A stretch of DNA of 64,000 bases from Acidiphilium rubrum (lineage in GTDB: Bacteria > Pseudomonadota > Alphaproteobacteria > Acetobacterales > Acetobacteraceae): the NCBI RefSeq assembly GCF_900156265.1, contig NZ_FTNE01000014.1, forward strand, positions 1 through 64,000, written 5' to 3'. The number at the start of each line of letters is the position of its first letter. Positions within the stretch are counted from its first letter, which is position 1. The translations under genes were made by a program, and so were the position numbers. The notes below the pieces were generated by a model that ran no database searches, had not been told where the DNA came from, and saw nothing but the letters and a program-made list of their open reading frames with translations. Positions 18,036 to 27,173 of the stretch are shown one piece after another.

Positions 18036-19122
18036 GCAAAGCCACAAACGCGGTCAACGCCTCGGCCACGGCGTCGCATTGCTCATCCGTGCCAATCGTC
18101 ACCCGCAGGCACTGCGGCAAATCATAGGCGGCGACGTTTCTGACGATGATCCCGCGTTGCCGCAGGTGCTCATCGGCGAGCGTTGCACGGGCGGCGGTCG
18201 CCAGATCGACGAGCACGAAATTCGCATCGCTGGGATGCACGGTCAGCCCCGCCCGGACCAGTTTCTCCCGCAGCGTCGCGCGCGCCTGTCTATTATGGCT
18301 CCTGCATTTTTCGACCCAACCGGCCTCCGTCAACGCAGCAATACCGGCCGCGGCGGCCAGGCTGCTGACATTGAACGGCATCCTGGTTCGATTGAGAACA
18401 TCGACGACCGCTTCGGGTGCGTAGGCCCAGCCCAGCCGCGCCCCACCCAGTCCGAACATTTTCGAAAATGTGCGGGTCATCACCGTGTTGTGACCGGCAT
18501 CGACCAACTCGATGCCCGGATCGTAATCCGCACGATCGACATACTCGGCATAGGCCGCGTCCAGCACCAGAAGGACATCGCCCGGCAGGGCGTCGCGCAG
18601 TCGTCTCACCGCCGCGGCGGGAACCAGGCTGCCGGTCGGATTGTTCGGATTGGCCAGAAAGACCATCCGGGTCGCCGGCGTCACCTGCGCCAGCATGGCA
18701 TCGATATCCGCCGTCAGATTGCGTTCCGCAGCCTTGCGAACCACCATCCCGGCCAGTTTCGCGGCAATCTCGTAAATCAGGAACCCATGCGCGCTCATGA
18801 CCAGTTCGGTGCCCGCACCGCCGTACGATTGTATCAGCAACCCGATCAGATCATCCGACCCGTTGCCACACACGATCCGGGCGGGATCGAGATCGAACGC
18901 CTTGCCGATGGCACGACGCAGCGAAGTCGAGGCGCCATCCGGATAGCGATAAGCCGAACCCGCCGCCTCCCGCATCGCGTCAATCGCGCCGGGTGGCGGG
19001 CCGAATGCGCCCTCGTTGGACGATAGTTTGATCACCCGGTTGACGCCGCCGATCGCGGACTCACCGCCGACATACGGTGGCACCGAAAAAATCGATGGGC
19101 GTGGCCGCGGATCCGCCCTCAC
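18028..19122 (-). CDS. hisC: Histidinol-phosphate / aromatic aminotransferase
   Basis: The 364-residue PLP aminotransferase (fold type I) has [12 protein letters not shown], the Asp-containing [10 protein letters not shown], and the Schiff-base lysine in [16 protein letters not shown]. This is the HisC family. Its place between prephenate dehydrogenase and chorismate mutase suggests that it also, or mainly, transaminates prephenate or aromatic keto acids; that is inference from context. The start is GTG at 19122, forming a GTGA overlap with the upstream stop. Confidence 0.92.
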   Translation of the reverse strand: MRADPRPRPSIFSVPPYVGGESAIGGVNRVIKLSSNEGAFGPPPGAIDAMREAAGSAYRYPDGASTSLRRAIGKAFDLDPARIVCGNGSDDLIGLLIQSYGGAGTELVMSAHGFLIYEIAAKLAGMVVRKAAERNLTADIDAMLAQVTPATRMVFLANPNNPTGSLVPAAAVRRLRDALPGDVLLVLDAAYAEYVDRADYDPGIELVDAGHNTVMTRTFSKMFGLGGARLGWAYAPEAVVDVLNRTRMPFNVSSLAAAAGIAALTEAGWVEKCRSHNRQARATLREKLVRAGLTVHPSDANFVLVDLATAARATLADEHLRQRGIIVRNVAAYDLPQCLRVTIGTDEQCDAVAEALTAFVALHG

Positions 19123-20006
19123 CGTGACAGACCCGCCGCGCCGAACGGCACCGCATACGCCCCCAGAATAACGGGCGTCGCCAGAAACCCGGTAATGGTC
19201 GCAAGCCGCGAATCATCGCGCGCGACCAGCCCCTCGACGTCGGCAAGCGCATAGCCCACCTCGCGTTTCGCCGCCCGGCGCGGCAGAATCGAGCCGACAT
19301 CGAACCCCGCCTCCGTCAGCAAGCCGGCAATCCGCGCGGTGCTGGTATCCGGCGCAATCTCGATCCCGATCAGGCTGCGGTCGGACCCGCTCGGATCAGG
19401 CGTCAGCGCGGCAACTACGTACGCGCCTGCCTGCGGCACGCCTTCCGTGCGGCGCGCCCAAAACGGCAGTTTCGCGACAATTGCCAAGCGCGGCACACCG
19501 CCGTGCATCAGCCCAACCCACCAGGCCGCCTGATCGTCGTCCTCATCCGAGGGGAGCGGCAGCACCGCCGCGTGCGCCGCACCGTTGGTCAAATCGGCCA
19601 GCGCCTGCGACGATGTCCGGTGCCGCCGCAAACCCGTCAGCGGCCCGAAATGTTCGCGCGCGACCGCCGGCAGTTCGGCTTGCGCGCCATCCGCCACCGC
19701 GATAGTCAAGCCACCCTCGATCATCAGGGCGCCGGAAAACAATTCACGCCATATTCTCAAAACCGTCTGTGGCGGCAGCGCACCATGATGGCGGCCAAGC
19801 AGTCGACGCAGCATCGAGGCCTCGCGACCCGGCCTGATCGGCACACCGCGCTTGCCGCCATCCCGCGTGACACGCTCGATGATTTCAGCCCGGTCCATCA
19901 ACAGATCATGCAGCCGTTCGTCCAGCGCATCGATCTCCGCGCGCAACCGCGCAAGTGCTTCCGGAGCCGCATCGGACGGCGGCGAGACAGATGACGTATC
20001 AGACAT
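19119..20006 (-). CDS. Chorismate mutase (AroQ) with C-terminal prephenate-dehydratase-like/ACT-like region
   Basis: The first about 95 of 295 residues form an AroQ-type helical mutase domain ([32 protein letters not shown]), which turns chorismate into prephenate. The rest includes [14 protein letters not shown] and a block [18 protein letters not shown] that looks like an ACT regulatory fold. It resembles a worn prephenate dehydratase region without the usual TRF catalytic motif. The architecture is like alphaproteobacterial mutases of about 290 residues. The ATG at 20006 gives the conserved start; the longer frame to 20114 runs into the metX start. Feedback control by phenylalanine is possible but not shown. 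Confidence 0.85.
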   Translation of the reverse strand: MSDTSSVSPPSDAAPEALARLRAEIDALDERLHDLLMDRAEIIERVTRDGGKRGVPIRPGREASMLRRLLGRHHGALPPQTVLRIWRELFSGALMIEGGLTIAVADGAQAELPAVAREHFGPLTGLRRHRTSSQALADLTNGAAHAAVLPLPSDEDDDQAAWWVGLMHGGVPRLAIVAKLPFWARRTEGVPQAGAYVVAALTPDPSGSDRSLIGIEIAPDTSTARIAGLLTEAGFDVGSILPRRAAKREVGYALADVEGLVARDDSRLATITGFLATPVILGAYAVPFGAAGLSR

Positions 20007-20112
20007 GCGAACCCAAAATCGTGGTGGCGGACCTCTTTGATACAGGAGGCGCGGCGCACGGCAAGACCCGGTTCTTGCGACACAGGCTGGTTGAGGGCAT
20101 AGCGGGCGCGCC
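20007..20112. promoter_or_regulatory. Divergent control region between the aromatic cluster and metX
   Basis: This 106-base gap must carry the promoters for both sides. I looked for a SAM-II type riboswitch, common before alphaproteobacterial metX/metA, but did not find its conserved pseudoknot elements. A weak hairpin (CCTC...GAGG near 20031-20048) is the only visible structure. Confidence 0.4.
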
Positions 20113-21258
20113 ATGGATCAAACGCCATTCCCCGAAATACCACATCGGCACGAGGCCTTCGCGGATGGATTGCTGCTCGATTGCGGCATTCGGATCGCAC
20201 CACTTGCGATTGCATACCGGACCTATGGAACCCTCAACGCGGCCCGCACGAACGCCGTCCTGGTGTGCCACGCACTGACCGGCGATCAATACGTCGCCGA
20301 ACCCCATCCGCTGACCGGCAAGCCCGCCTGGTGGGGCACGCTGGTCGGACCAGGCAAACCGGTGGACACCGATCGTTATTTCGTCATCTGTTCGAACGTG
20401 CTCGGCGGCTGCATGGGGTCCACCGGACCCCGCAGTGAGCGAACACCCGGCGGATCAGATGCCTGGGGCATCGAGTTTCCGCCGATCACCGTGCAGGACA
20501 TGGTTCGGGCGCAGAAGAAGCTGGTGGATTCTCTCCAGATTACGCGATTGTTCGCCGTCGTCGGCGGGTCGATGGGGGGGATGCAGGTTCTGGCGTGGGC
20601 GTCGATGTTCCCGGATGCGGTGTTCGCCGCGGTACCGGTCGCCACCGCCCCCTATCATTCCGCGCAGAACATCGCGTTTCACGAAGTCGGCCGACAGGCC
20701 ATCTTCGCCGATCCCGATTTTCACGATGGGTTTTATGCATCGCACGGCGTCATCCCGGCGCGCGGCCTCGCCGTCGCGCGAATGACCGCGCATATCACCT
20801 ATCTCTCGGAAGCAGCGCTCACCCGCAAATTCGGTCGGCGGCTGCAAGGCGGCAATGCCAAGACCCCGGTCCTGTTCGGCGAACGGTTTGCCGTCGAGAG
20901 TTATCTCGAACACCAGGGGTCGAGCTTTGTCCGGCGCTTCGATGCCAATTCCTACCTCTGCATCACCCGCGCGATGGATTTCTTCGACCTTGCGGCCGAT
21001 CACGGCGGGTCGCTGGCGACCGCGTTTCGGGGGTCCAAAACGCGGTTCCTGCTCGTCTCGTTCAGTTCGGACTGGCTGTTTCCAACCGCCGAAAGTCGCG
21101 CGATGGCGCGCGCGCTGAACCAGGCGGCCGCCAATGTCAGCTTCGTCGAAATCGTGAGTGACAAGGGCCACGATGCGTTCCTGCTCGACGAGCCCGATTT
21201 TCATCGGACTGTCGCCGGCTTCCTCACCGGTGCCGCCGAAGCCGCGGGCCTGTCGTGA
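20113..21258 (+). CDS. metX: Homoserine O-acetyltransferase
   Basis: The 381-residue alpha/beta hydrolase-fold enzyme activates homoserine for methionine synthesis. The nucleophile elbow is [13 protein letters not shown] with the catalytic serine, the oxyanion region is in [11 protein letters not shown], and the Asp and His lie in [13 protein letters not shown] and [10 protein letters not shown]. It starts a coupled run with metW (GTGA overlap), a pairing typical of alphaproteobacteria. Acyl specificity (acetyl or succinyl) cannot be told from sequence alone. Confidence 0.95.
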   Translation: MDQTPFPEIPHRHEAFADGLLLDCGIRIAPLAIAYRTYGTLNAARTNAVLVCHALTGDQYVAEPHPLTGKPAWWGTLVGPGKPVDTDRYFVICSNVLGGCMGSTGPRSERTPGGSDAWGIEFPPITVQDMVRAQKKLVDSLQITRLFAVVGGSMGGMQVLAWASMFPDAVFAAVPVATAPYHSAQNIAFHEVGRQAIFADPDFHDGFYASHGVIPARGLAVARMTAHITYLSEAALTRKFGRRLQGGNAKTPVLFGERFAVESYLEHQGSSFVRRFDANSYLCITRAMDFFDLAADHGGSLATAFRGSKTRFLLVSFSSDWLFPTAESRAMARALNQAAANVSFVEIVSDKGHDAFLLDEPDFHRTVAGFLTGAAEAAGLS

Positions 21259-21938
21259 TCGAACCGGCGCCGGTGCGATTCGTCGCAAAGAACATGCGGG
21301 TCGACCTCGAATTGATCGCCGGCATGATCAGTCCGGGCTCGCGCGTGCTCGATATCGGCTGCGGCGACGGCATATTGATCGACCACCTGTTTCGCACCCG
21401 TCATTGCGATGCGCGCGGCATCGAGATCGATATGGCCGAAGTGACGCGCGCCGTCGCCCATGGCCTGCCGGTCATGCAGGGCGACGCCGATACCGACTTG
21501 TCGCACTACCCCGATGATGCGTTTGATTATGTCGTATTATCGCGCACCTTGCAGGCCGTCGAGCGACCTCGCGAAGTGCTGCGCCAGATGCTCCGGATCG
21601 GCACGCGCGCCATCGTCAGTTTCCCGAATTTCGGACATTGGAGTTTACGCTGGCAGCTACTCTCGACCGGCAGGATGCCCATGACCAAGGCCTGGAGCCG
21701 GATGTGGTACGAAACACCGAACATCCATCCATGCACGATCCGCGATTTCTTCGATCTTTGCGACAGGGAGGGATATCGGGTCGAACACTGGCTCGCCGCC
21801 GATGAGGCCGGCCGGCGCGCGCCCTGGCGCCGGGCGCCGCTACTCGCCAATTTGTTCGGCGAGCAGGGTTTGTTCCTGCTGCGCCACGATCAACGGGCGC
21901 ATGCCAACCGGTCCGAGACCACCGATCCCGCTCGATGA
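21255..21938 (+). CDS. metW: Methionine biosynthesis protein MetW
   Basis: The 227-residue MetW has a SAM-methyltransferase fold with [24 protein letters not shown] and the family block [16 protein letters not shown]. MetW helps MetX acylate homoserine in bacteria that carry both genes; its own activity is not clear. The start is a GTG overlapping the metX stop. The last 30 residues are not conserved and overlap the next gene's ATG (ATGA). Confidence 0.93.
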   Translation: MIEPAPVRFVAKNMRVDLELIAGMISPGSRVLDIGCGDGILIDHLFRTRHCDARGIEIDMAEVTRAVAHGLPVMQGDADTDLSHYPDDAFDYVVLSRTLQAVERPREVLRQMLRIGTRAIVSFPNFGHWSLRWQLLSTGRMPMTKAWSRMWYETPNIHPCTIRDFFDLCDREGYRVEHWLAADEAGRRAPWRRAPLLANLFGEQGLFLLRHDQRAHANRSETTDPAR

Positions 21939-22666
21939 GCGCCGTCATCGTGCGAGACCTGAGCAAATGTTTCGGCGCGGTGACCGCGGTGGATCGGATC
22001 AGCTTCACAGTGCCGAACGGTGCGACAATCGGTTTGCTCGGCGGCAACGGTGCCGGCAAAACGACGACGATCTCGATGCTGCTGGGAATTTTGGTGCCTG
22101 ATCAAGGCTCGATCGAAGTGCTCGGTCACGACATGGCGCATGATCGCTTTGCCGCCCTCGCGCGCATGAACTACTCATCGCCCTACGTGGCGCTGCCGAT
22201 GCGGCTGACGGTCGCGGAAAATCTCGCCGTATACGGCCATCTGTACAACGTGCCCGATCTCAGCACCCGGATCAGCGACCTCGCTCATGAATTCGATCTG
22301 AAATCCCTGCTGGACCGGCGGGCCGGCGCGCTGTCGGCCGGCCAGAAAACCCGGGTCGCGCTCGCCAAAGCCCTGATCAACCGCCCCGACCTGCTGCTCC
22401 TCGATGAACCGACCGCCAGCCTCGATCCTGATACGGCGGATTATGTCCGAAGCCGGCTGGAGGCCTACCGCGCCGAATCAGGTGCAGCGATCCTGCTCGC
22501 GTCCCACAACATGAGCGAGGTCGAACGATTGTGCTCCCGCGTCCTCATGATGAAACATGGTAAAATCGTCGATCGAGGCACGCCGGACGCCCTGATCGCC
22601 CGATACGGTCGCGACGATCTGGAGCAGGTTTTTGTCGCGATCGCGCGCGCGGCGACATCAGCATGA
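21935..22666 (+). CDS. ABC transporter ATP-binding protein (NodI/DrrA-like)
   Basis: The 243-residue ATPase has Walker A GGNGAGKTTT, signature LSAGQKTRVALAKAL and Walker B LLLLDEPTASLDPD, with the switch His in LLASHNMSE. It is of the ABC-2 export type (NodI, DrrA, CcmA-like). It overlaps metW upstream and the permease downstream, both as ATGA. The substrate is unknown; a polysaccharide, lipid or small molecule export role is usual for the family. Confidence 0.9.
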   Translation: MSAVIVRDLSKCFGAVTAVDRISFTVPNGATIGLLGGNGAGKTTTISMLLGILVPDQGSIEVLGHDMAHDRFAALARMNYSSPYVALPMRLTVAENLAVYGHLYNVPDLSTRISDLAHEFDLKSLLDRRAGALSAGQKTRVALAKALINRPDLLLLDEPTASLDPDTADYVRSRLEAYRAESGAAILLASHNMSEVERLCSRVLMMKHGKIVDRGTPDALIARYGRDDLEQVFVAIARAATSA

Positions 22667-23463
22667 AAGCCTCGCTTCGCCGGATCTGGGGGCTGGTCTA
22701 TCGCCACCTCTGTCTTTATCGCCGCTCGTGGCCGCGGATCGTCGAACTTGCGTACTGGCCCACGCTCGAACTGCTGATCTGGGGATTTACCGCCCAATTC
22801 GTGGTCCACGGCCAGGCCAGCGTAGCCCTGAAGGCCGGTGGCGCCCTGATCGGCGGGGTTCTGCTCTGGGAAGTTGCGCTTCGCGCGCAGATGGGCGTGA
22901 CGATTTCATTTCTCGAAGAAATCTGGTCGCGCAATCTGGGCCACATCTTCGTAAGCCCGTTGCGCCCGAGCGAACTGGTGGCCGCGCTCCTGTGCGTGTC
23001 CGTCATGCGCACGATGATCGGATTGGCCCCGGCCGCCCTGCTCGCGGTTTTCCTCTATGCCTTCAACATCTTTTCGCTCGGACTTCCGCTGCTGCTCCTG
23101 CTGCTCAATCTGATGCTGATGGGCTGGTGGATGTCGCTCGGCGTGATCGCGCTGTTGTTTCGATACGGCGCATCGGCCGAAGCGCTCGCCTGGACGCTGG
23201 CGTTTGGCATAACGCCGCTGGCCTGCGTGTTCTATCCGGTCGCTGTTTTACCGGGATGGTTGCGGCCGATCGCGAAAATCATTCCGGCCGAACATATATT
23301 TTCCGCGATGCGCGAAATTTTATACATCAATCAAATAAATTGGGCGCAATTCCTGTGGGCTCTCGGGCTCAACGGTATTTGGATGCTGGCCGCAATCGGC
23401 ATCTTCTCGCTCCAGTTTCGCGCCGCACGAACCAGCGGCGCATTGATTTCCATCGGCGAATAA
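22663..23463 (+). CDS. ABC-2 type transporter permease
   Basis: The 266-residue protein has six hydrophobic segments, including LIGGVLLWEVALRA, APAALLAVFLYAFNIFSLGL and LNLMLMGWWMSLGVIALLF, and the ABC-2 signature region near LACVFYPVAVLPGWLRPIAK with PAEHIFSAMRE. It forms the inner-membrane channel for the ATPase upstream, starting within its stop codon. No substrate-binding protein lies nearby, in line with an exporter. Confidence 0.9.
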   Translation: MKASLRRIWGLVYRHLCLYRRSWPRIVELAYWPTLELLIWGFTAQFVVHGQASVALKAGGALIGGVLLWEVALRAQMGVTISFLEEIWSRNLGHIFVSPLRPSELVAALLCVSVMRTMIGLAPAALLAVFLYAFNIFSLGLPLLLLLLNLMLMGWWMSLGVIALLFRYGASAEALAWTLAFGITPLACVFYPVAVLPGWLRPIAKIIPAEHIFSAMREILYINQINWAQFLWALGLNGIWMLAAIGIFSLQFRAARTSGALISIGE

Positions 23464-23477
23464 GGATTTTTCAGCAG

Positions 23478-24104
23478 ATGTCCCAAGCCAAAGCTCCAAC
23501 GCGGTTCTGCCTCATTCGTCATGCCGTCGTCGCCCCTGAATATCTTCCGATCCTCTACGGGCAGATGGACGTTCCGATCTGTCCATCCCGCCTGGCCTCC
23601 GACGGTCGGCGCTACGCGGCGCTTGGCGCGGTTCTGCCAAAGCCTGCAAAATGGGTCATCACCCCACTGTCACGCACCCGAGCCACAGCCGAAGCGATCA
23701 TGCGCGCAGGCTACGGCCCCGCCGAAGTGCAGGTCGAGTCCGGCATGATCGAGCAGGATTTCGGAACCTGGCAAGGCCTGCCGATGAGCGATTTTGCCAA
23801 TCGCCCGACACAGCACCCGTTCTGGCCGGTGGGCGGCGAAGAAATACCGCCGGAAGGCGAGAGTTTCAAACATCTGCGCGCCAGGGTGGGCGCCACCATG
23901 GAGACTTTGGCGAAATCATACGCGGGGGAGACCGTCGTCGTCGTGTCGCACGGCGGCGCGATCCGCGCGGCTATCGCCGAAGCCCTCGGGCTGACCTCTG
24001 ATCAGGCGCTGAGCCTCGCGATCGACAATCTCTCCGTATCCCGCGTCGAACGCCATGGCCACGCCTGGCGTGTGGTATCGCTGAATGAACAAATATCCAT
24101 CTGA
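23478..24104 (+). CDS. Histidine phosphatase family protein
   Basis: The 208-residue protein has the phosphoglycerate-mutase fold. RFCLIRHAVV holds the RH catalytic motif, ITPLSRTRATAEAI the second arginine, QDFGTWQG the acid, and VVVSHGGAIRAAI the second histidine. Such enzymes include alpha-ribazole phosphatase (CobC) and general sugar or nucleotide phosphatases; the substrate is not clear. The ATG at 23478 is chosen because the long upstream frame lies inside the permease. AAGGA lies 11 bases upstream. Confidence 0.88.
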   Translation: MSQAKAPTRFCLIRHAVVAPEYLPILYGQMDVPICPSRLASDGRRYAALGAVLPKPAKWVITPLSRTRATAEAIMRAGYGPAEVQVESGMIEQDFGTWQGLPMSDFANRPTQHPFWPVGGEEIPPEGESFKHLRARVGATMETLAKSYAGETVVVVSHGGAIRAAIAEALGLTSDQALSLAIDNLSVSRVERHGHAWRVVSLNEQISI

Positions 24105-24163
24105 AGCAAATCACCCTGACATCGCCTATATCTGTGTGCAGTAACAAATTCCGGAGTCTTACA

Positions 24164-24907
24164 ATGGGTCAATCGTCGGAAACGTCAGCGCAAACCACTC
24201 CCCCGCCTTATAGTTGGCGAGCGGCACACATTGGACTTTCTGCTCTTATCCTGGCTCTGCCGCTGTCTGCTTGTGCCAGCGGGTCCAGCAGTTCGAACAG
24301 CGCGCAGGAACTGGTCGACCGATCGACCCTGTCGGTCGAGACCATGCTTGGCAACGGTTCATCACAGGCCAATCAGGCAACGCAGTTTCTGCGGCGCGCC
24401 AAGGCGGTCGTGGTTTGTCCGCGGATCTTCAAAGCCGGATTTTTCATCGGCGGCGAGGGCGGCGATTGCGTCCTGGTATCCCGGGCCGCCACCGGTTCCT
24501 GGTCGGCCCCGGCGTTCTACACGATGGGAAGCGGTAGTTTTGGCTTGCAGATCGGCGTGCAGGATGCCGAAGTGATCATGATGTTGATGAACGACACCGC
24601 TCTGAATGCCTTCCTGAACAGCCAGTTCAAAATCGGTGCCGACGCAGGAATTTCCGTCGCGACGATCGGCGCCGGTGTCGGCGGCTCGACGGGGACGGCC
24701 CTTGGGGCCGACATCATCACCTTTGCCAAGTCGCGCGGCCTGTATGGCGGCATTTCGCTGTCAGGCTCGGTCTTCTCCAACGATGCGGCGTTTGATCAGC
24801 AGTATTATGGCCGAATGATCGACCCACGCCAGATCGTTGTCACGATGTCGGCCAACAATGCCGGCGCAAATCCGCTCCGCGCGATGTTGGCGAAGTTCGG
24901 CGGATAG
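24164..24907 (+). CDS. SYLF-domain (Ysc84-like) lipoprotein
   Basis: The 247-residue protein has an N-terminal stretch of about 25 polar residues, a hydrophobic segment and the lipobox LPLSAC, so it is probably lipidated and held at an envelope membrane. The rest is a SYLF/Ysc84 lipid-binding domain with FLRRAKAVVVCPRIFKAGFFIGGEGG and the GADAGISVATIGAG glycine-rich run. Eukaryotic members bind phosphoinositides; the bacterial role is unknown. CCGGAG lies upstream of the ATG at 24164. Confidence 0.88.
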   Translation: MGQSSETSAQTTPPPYSWRAAHIGLSALILALPLSACASGSSSSNSAQELVDRSTLSVETMLGNGSSQANQATQFLRRAKAVVVCPRIFKAGFFIGGEGGDCVLVSRAATGSWSAPAFYTMGSGSFGLQIGVQDAEVIMMLMNDTALNAFLNSQFKIGADAGISVATIGAGVGGSTGTALGADIITFAKSRGLYGGISLSGSVFSNDAAFDQQYYGRMIDPRQIVVTMSANNAGANPLRAMLAKFGG

Positions 24908-24945
24908 TCATTCCCTCATGATGCGATCGGCGCTAGATTGCTGCC

Positions 24946-25413
24946 ATGTCGCAATCGGGTGCCGGGCCGTTTTGGGTAGTCAAGAGCCTCGATCAGATGA
25001 CCGAGGTGGAGTGGGAATCCCTCTGCGACGGTTGCGGCCGCTGTTGCCTGCACAAACTGCGCGACGATGAAACCGGCGAGTTGGAATTCACCAACGTCGC
25101 CTGCCGCCTCCTCGATACGCACAGCTGCGCGTGCAGTGATTACGCCAACCGTTCGCGTGAAGTGCCCGACTGTATTTCGCTGACCTCCGCCGCGCTGACG
25201 GAAATCGACTGGCTGCCACCATCCTGCGCCTACCGTCTGATCGCCGATGGCAAACCTCTGCCGGACTGGCATCCGCTCATCACCGGTGATGCCGGCAGCA
25301 CCTTCAAGGCCGGTGCGTCCGTATCGGACAGGGTGATCAGCGAGGACGACGCCGGTCCCCTCGAACATCATATCGTCGACTGGCCTTGCCGTTGGCCAAA
25401 ACCGCGCCAATGA
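24946..25413 (+). CDS. YcgN-family cysteine-cluster protein (UPF0260)
   Basis: The 155-residue protein has the UPF0260 cysteine pattern: CDGCGRCCLHKL near the N-terminus, then NVACRLLDTHSCACSDY, VPDCI and PPSCAYR. The many cysteines suggest a metal or Fe-S centre. The C-terminal VDWPCRWPKPR is also conserved in the family. Function is unknown. It overlaps the next gene as ATGA. Confidence 0.9.
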   Translation: MSQSGAGPFWVVKSLDQMTEVEWESLCDGCGRCCLHKLRDDETGELEFTNVACRLLDTHSCACSDYANRSREVPDCISLTSAALTEIDWLPPSCAYRLIADGKPLPDWHPLITGDAGSTFKAGASVSDRVISEDDAGPLEHHIVDWPCRWPKPRQ

Positions 25414-26120
25414 CGGCATTGTTGGAATCGACCGATGAGTCAGTCGTCGTCGGTGGCATACTCGCATCGATCCGGTGGCGGCGCAGCGCGCGGGCCCGTC
25501 GAATCGCCTTGAAGATCGACCCGCAACTTGGCGCCGTCGTGATCACCCTGCCCCCGAAGGGTTCACGGCGCGCCGGACTCGCCTTGCTCCGCGGCCACGA
25601 AACATGGGTCGCCGAACGGCTCGCCGCCCTGCCCGCTCCCATGATGATTGCGCCCGGCGGCACGATCCCGGTGTCCGGAACATCCCACCTCATCGTCATC
25701 GACCCGCAGCATCGCGGGGCCGCGGTGATCGCCGACTCGCAAATACGCCTCTCCGGCCAACCCGAATTCGTCGCCCGGCGCGTTCGCGATGCACTGCAAA
25801 GCCTGGCAAGCGAAAAATTCAGGCTGAGCGCCGCAGCCAAGGCAAGCCTGATCCCTGCGGCGCTCCGTCGCGTCCGGGTCAAGGACACGACATCACGATG
25901 GGGCAGTTGCACCGCCGACGGCAGCCTGATGTTCTCCTGGCGTCTGGTCATGGCCCCTGACTTCGTTCAGGATTACGTGATCGCGCACGAGGTCGCCCAC
26001 CTGCGGCACATGAATCATGCGCCTGCGTTCTGGGCTCTTACCGATCGTCTGACCCCTCATCGCGCCGCCGCAACCGCTTGGCTGCATGCCTACGGTGCCG
26101 GCTTGTTGCGCGTCGGCTGA
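25410..26120 (+). CDS. YgjP-like metal-dependent hydrolase (DUF45/SprT-like)
   Basis: The 236-residue protein has the gluzincin motif HEVAHLRHMNHAPAFW, whose HExxH plus third His bind zinc, preceded by TTSRWGSCTADGSLMFSWRL, the DUF45 hallmark. It is related to SprT-like and M48 proteases; the substrate is unknown. The ATG at 25410 overlaps the ycgN-like stop. The domain before residue 130 is less conserved and basic. Confidence 0.88.
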   Translation: MTALLESTDESVVVGGILASIRWRRSARARRIALKIDPQLGAVVITLPPKGSRRAGLALLRGHETWVAERLAALPAPMMIAPGGTIPVSGTSHLIVIDPQHRGAAVIADSQIRLSGQPEFVARRVRDALQSLASEKFRLSAAAKASLIPAALRRVRVKDTTSRWGSCTADGSLMFSWRLVMAPDFVQDYVIAHEVAHLRHMNHAPAFWALTDRLTPHRAAATAWLHAYGAGLLRVG

Positions 26121-26164
26121 TCGCAGCGCACAAAAGACCACCAATCACAGCTCTGGATCGTCCA

Positions 26165-27172
26165 ATGAAAGCAGTCGCATTCACTCATTCGCTGCCGATC
26201 GCGGCCGAAGACGCCCTGATCGATCTCGATTTACCGAAACCGACGCCGAGGCGCTTCGATGTTCTCGTCGAGGTGAAGGCGGTCTCTGTCAACCCCGTCG
26301 ATACCAAGGTCCGCCGGCGCAGCGAGCCGCTCGGCGAACCACGCATACTCGGGTTTGATGCCGCAGGCATCGTGCGGGCGGTCGGCTCGAACGTTACAAA
26401 TTTTGGGATCGGAGACGAAATTTATTACGCCGGCGCCGTTGATCGCCCCGGTAGCAATGCGGAGTTTCAGGTTGTCGACGAGCGCATTGCCGCACGGAAA
26501 CCGAAGACATTAACATTCGCTGAAGCTGCAGCACTTCCGCTAACCACCCTTACAGCGTGGGAAATGCTATTCGAGAGCTTTTCCATCCCTCGCGATAGAG
26601 TGCGCCGCGACACGCTTCTGATTATCGGTGGAGCGGGCGGGGTGGGATCAATGGCGATCCAACTGGCACGGCGCCTGACGGGCCTGACGGTAGTGGCCAC
26701 AGCCTCAAGGACCGAAACGGCTGAATGGTGCAGTGCACTTGGCGCGCACCATGTAATCAATCATCACCACGACCTCGCAGCGCAGCTGGACACGATTCAA
26801 CTTATTGCGCCTACTTATATTTTCTGCACCAATCAAGTTGAGCACCACTGGCGCGCGCTCACGGCGCTGCTTGCACCGCATGGCCGGATCGGGCTGATCG
26901 AGTCGACCACCTCGCTGGATCTAAGTGGTATTTTTAATAAATCTGCTTCAGTTCATACGGAATATATGTTTGCGCGATCGCTGCATCAGTCGGATGATAT
27001 GATCGAACAGCACAACATCCTGCAGACAGTGAGCCGCCTCATTGATCAAGGCATCTTAAGAACGACGATGACGACTCCGATGGGGCAGATCAACGCGGCC
27101 AATCTGCGCCGTGCCCATGCCGCAATCGAATCCGGCTCAGCGCGCGGCAAAATTGTGCTCGAAGGTTTCTGA
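26165..27172 (+). CDS. Zinc-binding alcohol dehydrogenase family protein (quinone oxidoreductase-like MDR)
   Basis: The 335-residue medium-chain reductase has the GroES-like part with VKAVSVNPVDTKVRR and GFDAAGIVRAVG, and the Rossmann motif LIIGGAGGVGSMAIQLARR. No zinc-ligand cysteines are seen in the catalytic domain, so it is of the zinc-free quinone reductase/YhdH-like type despite the common family name. It probably uses NADPH to reduce quinones or enones. The ATG at 26165 is preferred over an in-frame upstream ATG inside the preceding gene. Confidence 0.9.
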   Translation: MKAVAFTHSLPIAAEDALIDLDLPKPTPRRFDVLVEVKAVSVNPVDTKVRRRSEPLGEPRILGFDAAGIVRAVGSNVTNFGIGDEIYYAGAVDRPGSNAEFQVVDERIAARKPKTLTFAEAAALPLTTLTAWEMLFESFSIPRDRVRRDTLLIIGGAGGVGSMAIQLARRLTGLTVVATASRTETAEWCSALGAHHVINHHHDLAAQLDTIQLIAPTYIFCTNQVEHHWRALTALLAPHGRIGLIESTTSLDLSGIFNKSASVHTEYMFARSLHQSDDMIEQHNILQTVSRLIDQGILRTTMTTPMGQINAANLRRAHAAIESGSARGKIVLEGF

Positions 27173-27173
27173 G

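Noticed and set aside
17923-19026. 367-residue plus-strand ORF opposite hisC
   Set aside because: Shadow; basic, histidine-rich composition typical for antisense frames in GC-rich genes.
20007-20112. Possible SAM-II riboswitch before metX
   Set aside because: The conserved pairing and the downstream pseudoknot strand were not found; only a 4-bp hairpin is visible.
22632-23477. Long N-terminal extension of the histidine phosphatase frame
   Set aside because: It is antisense-free shadow of the ABC permease; the family starts at the ATG at 23478.
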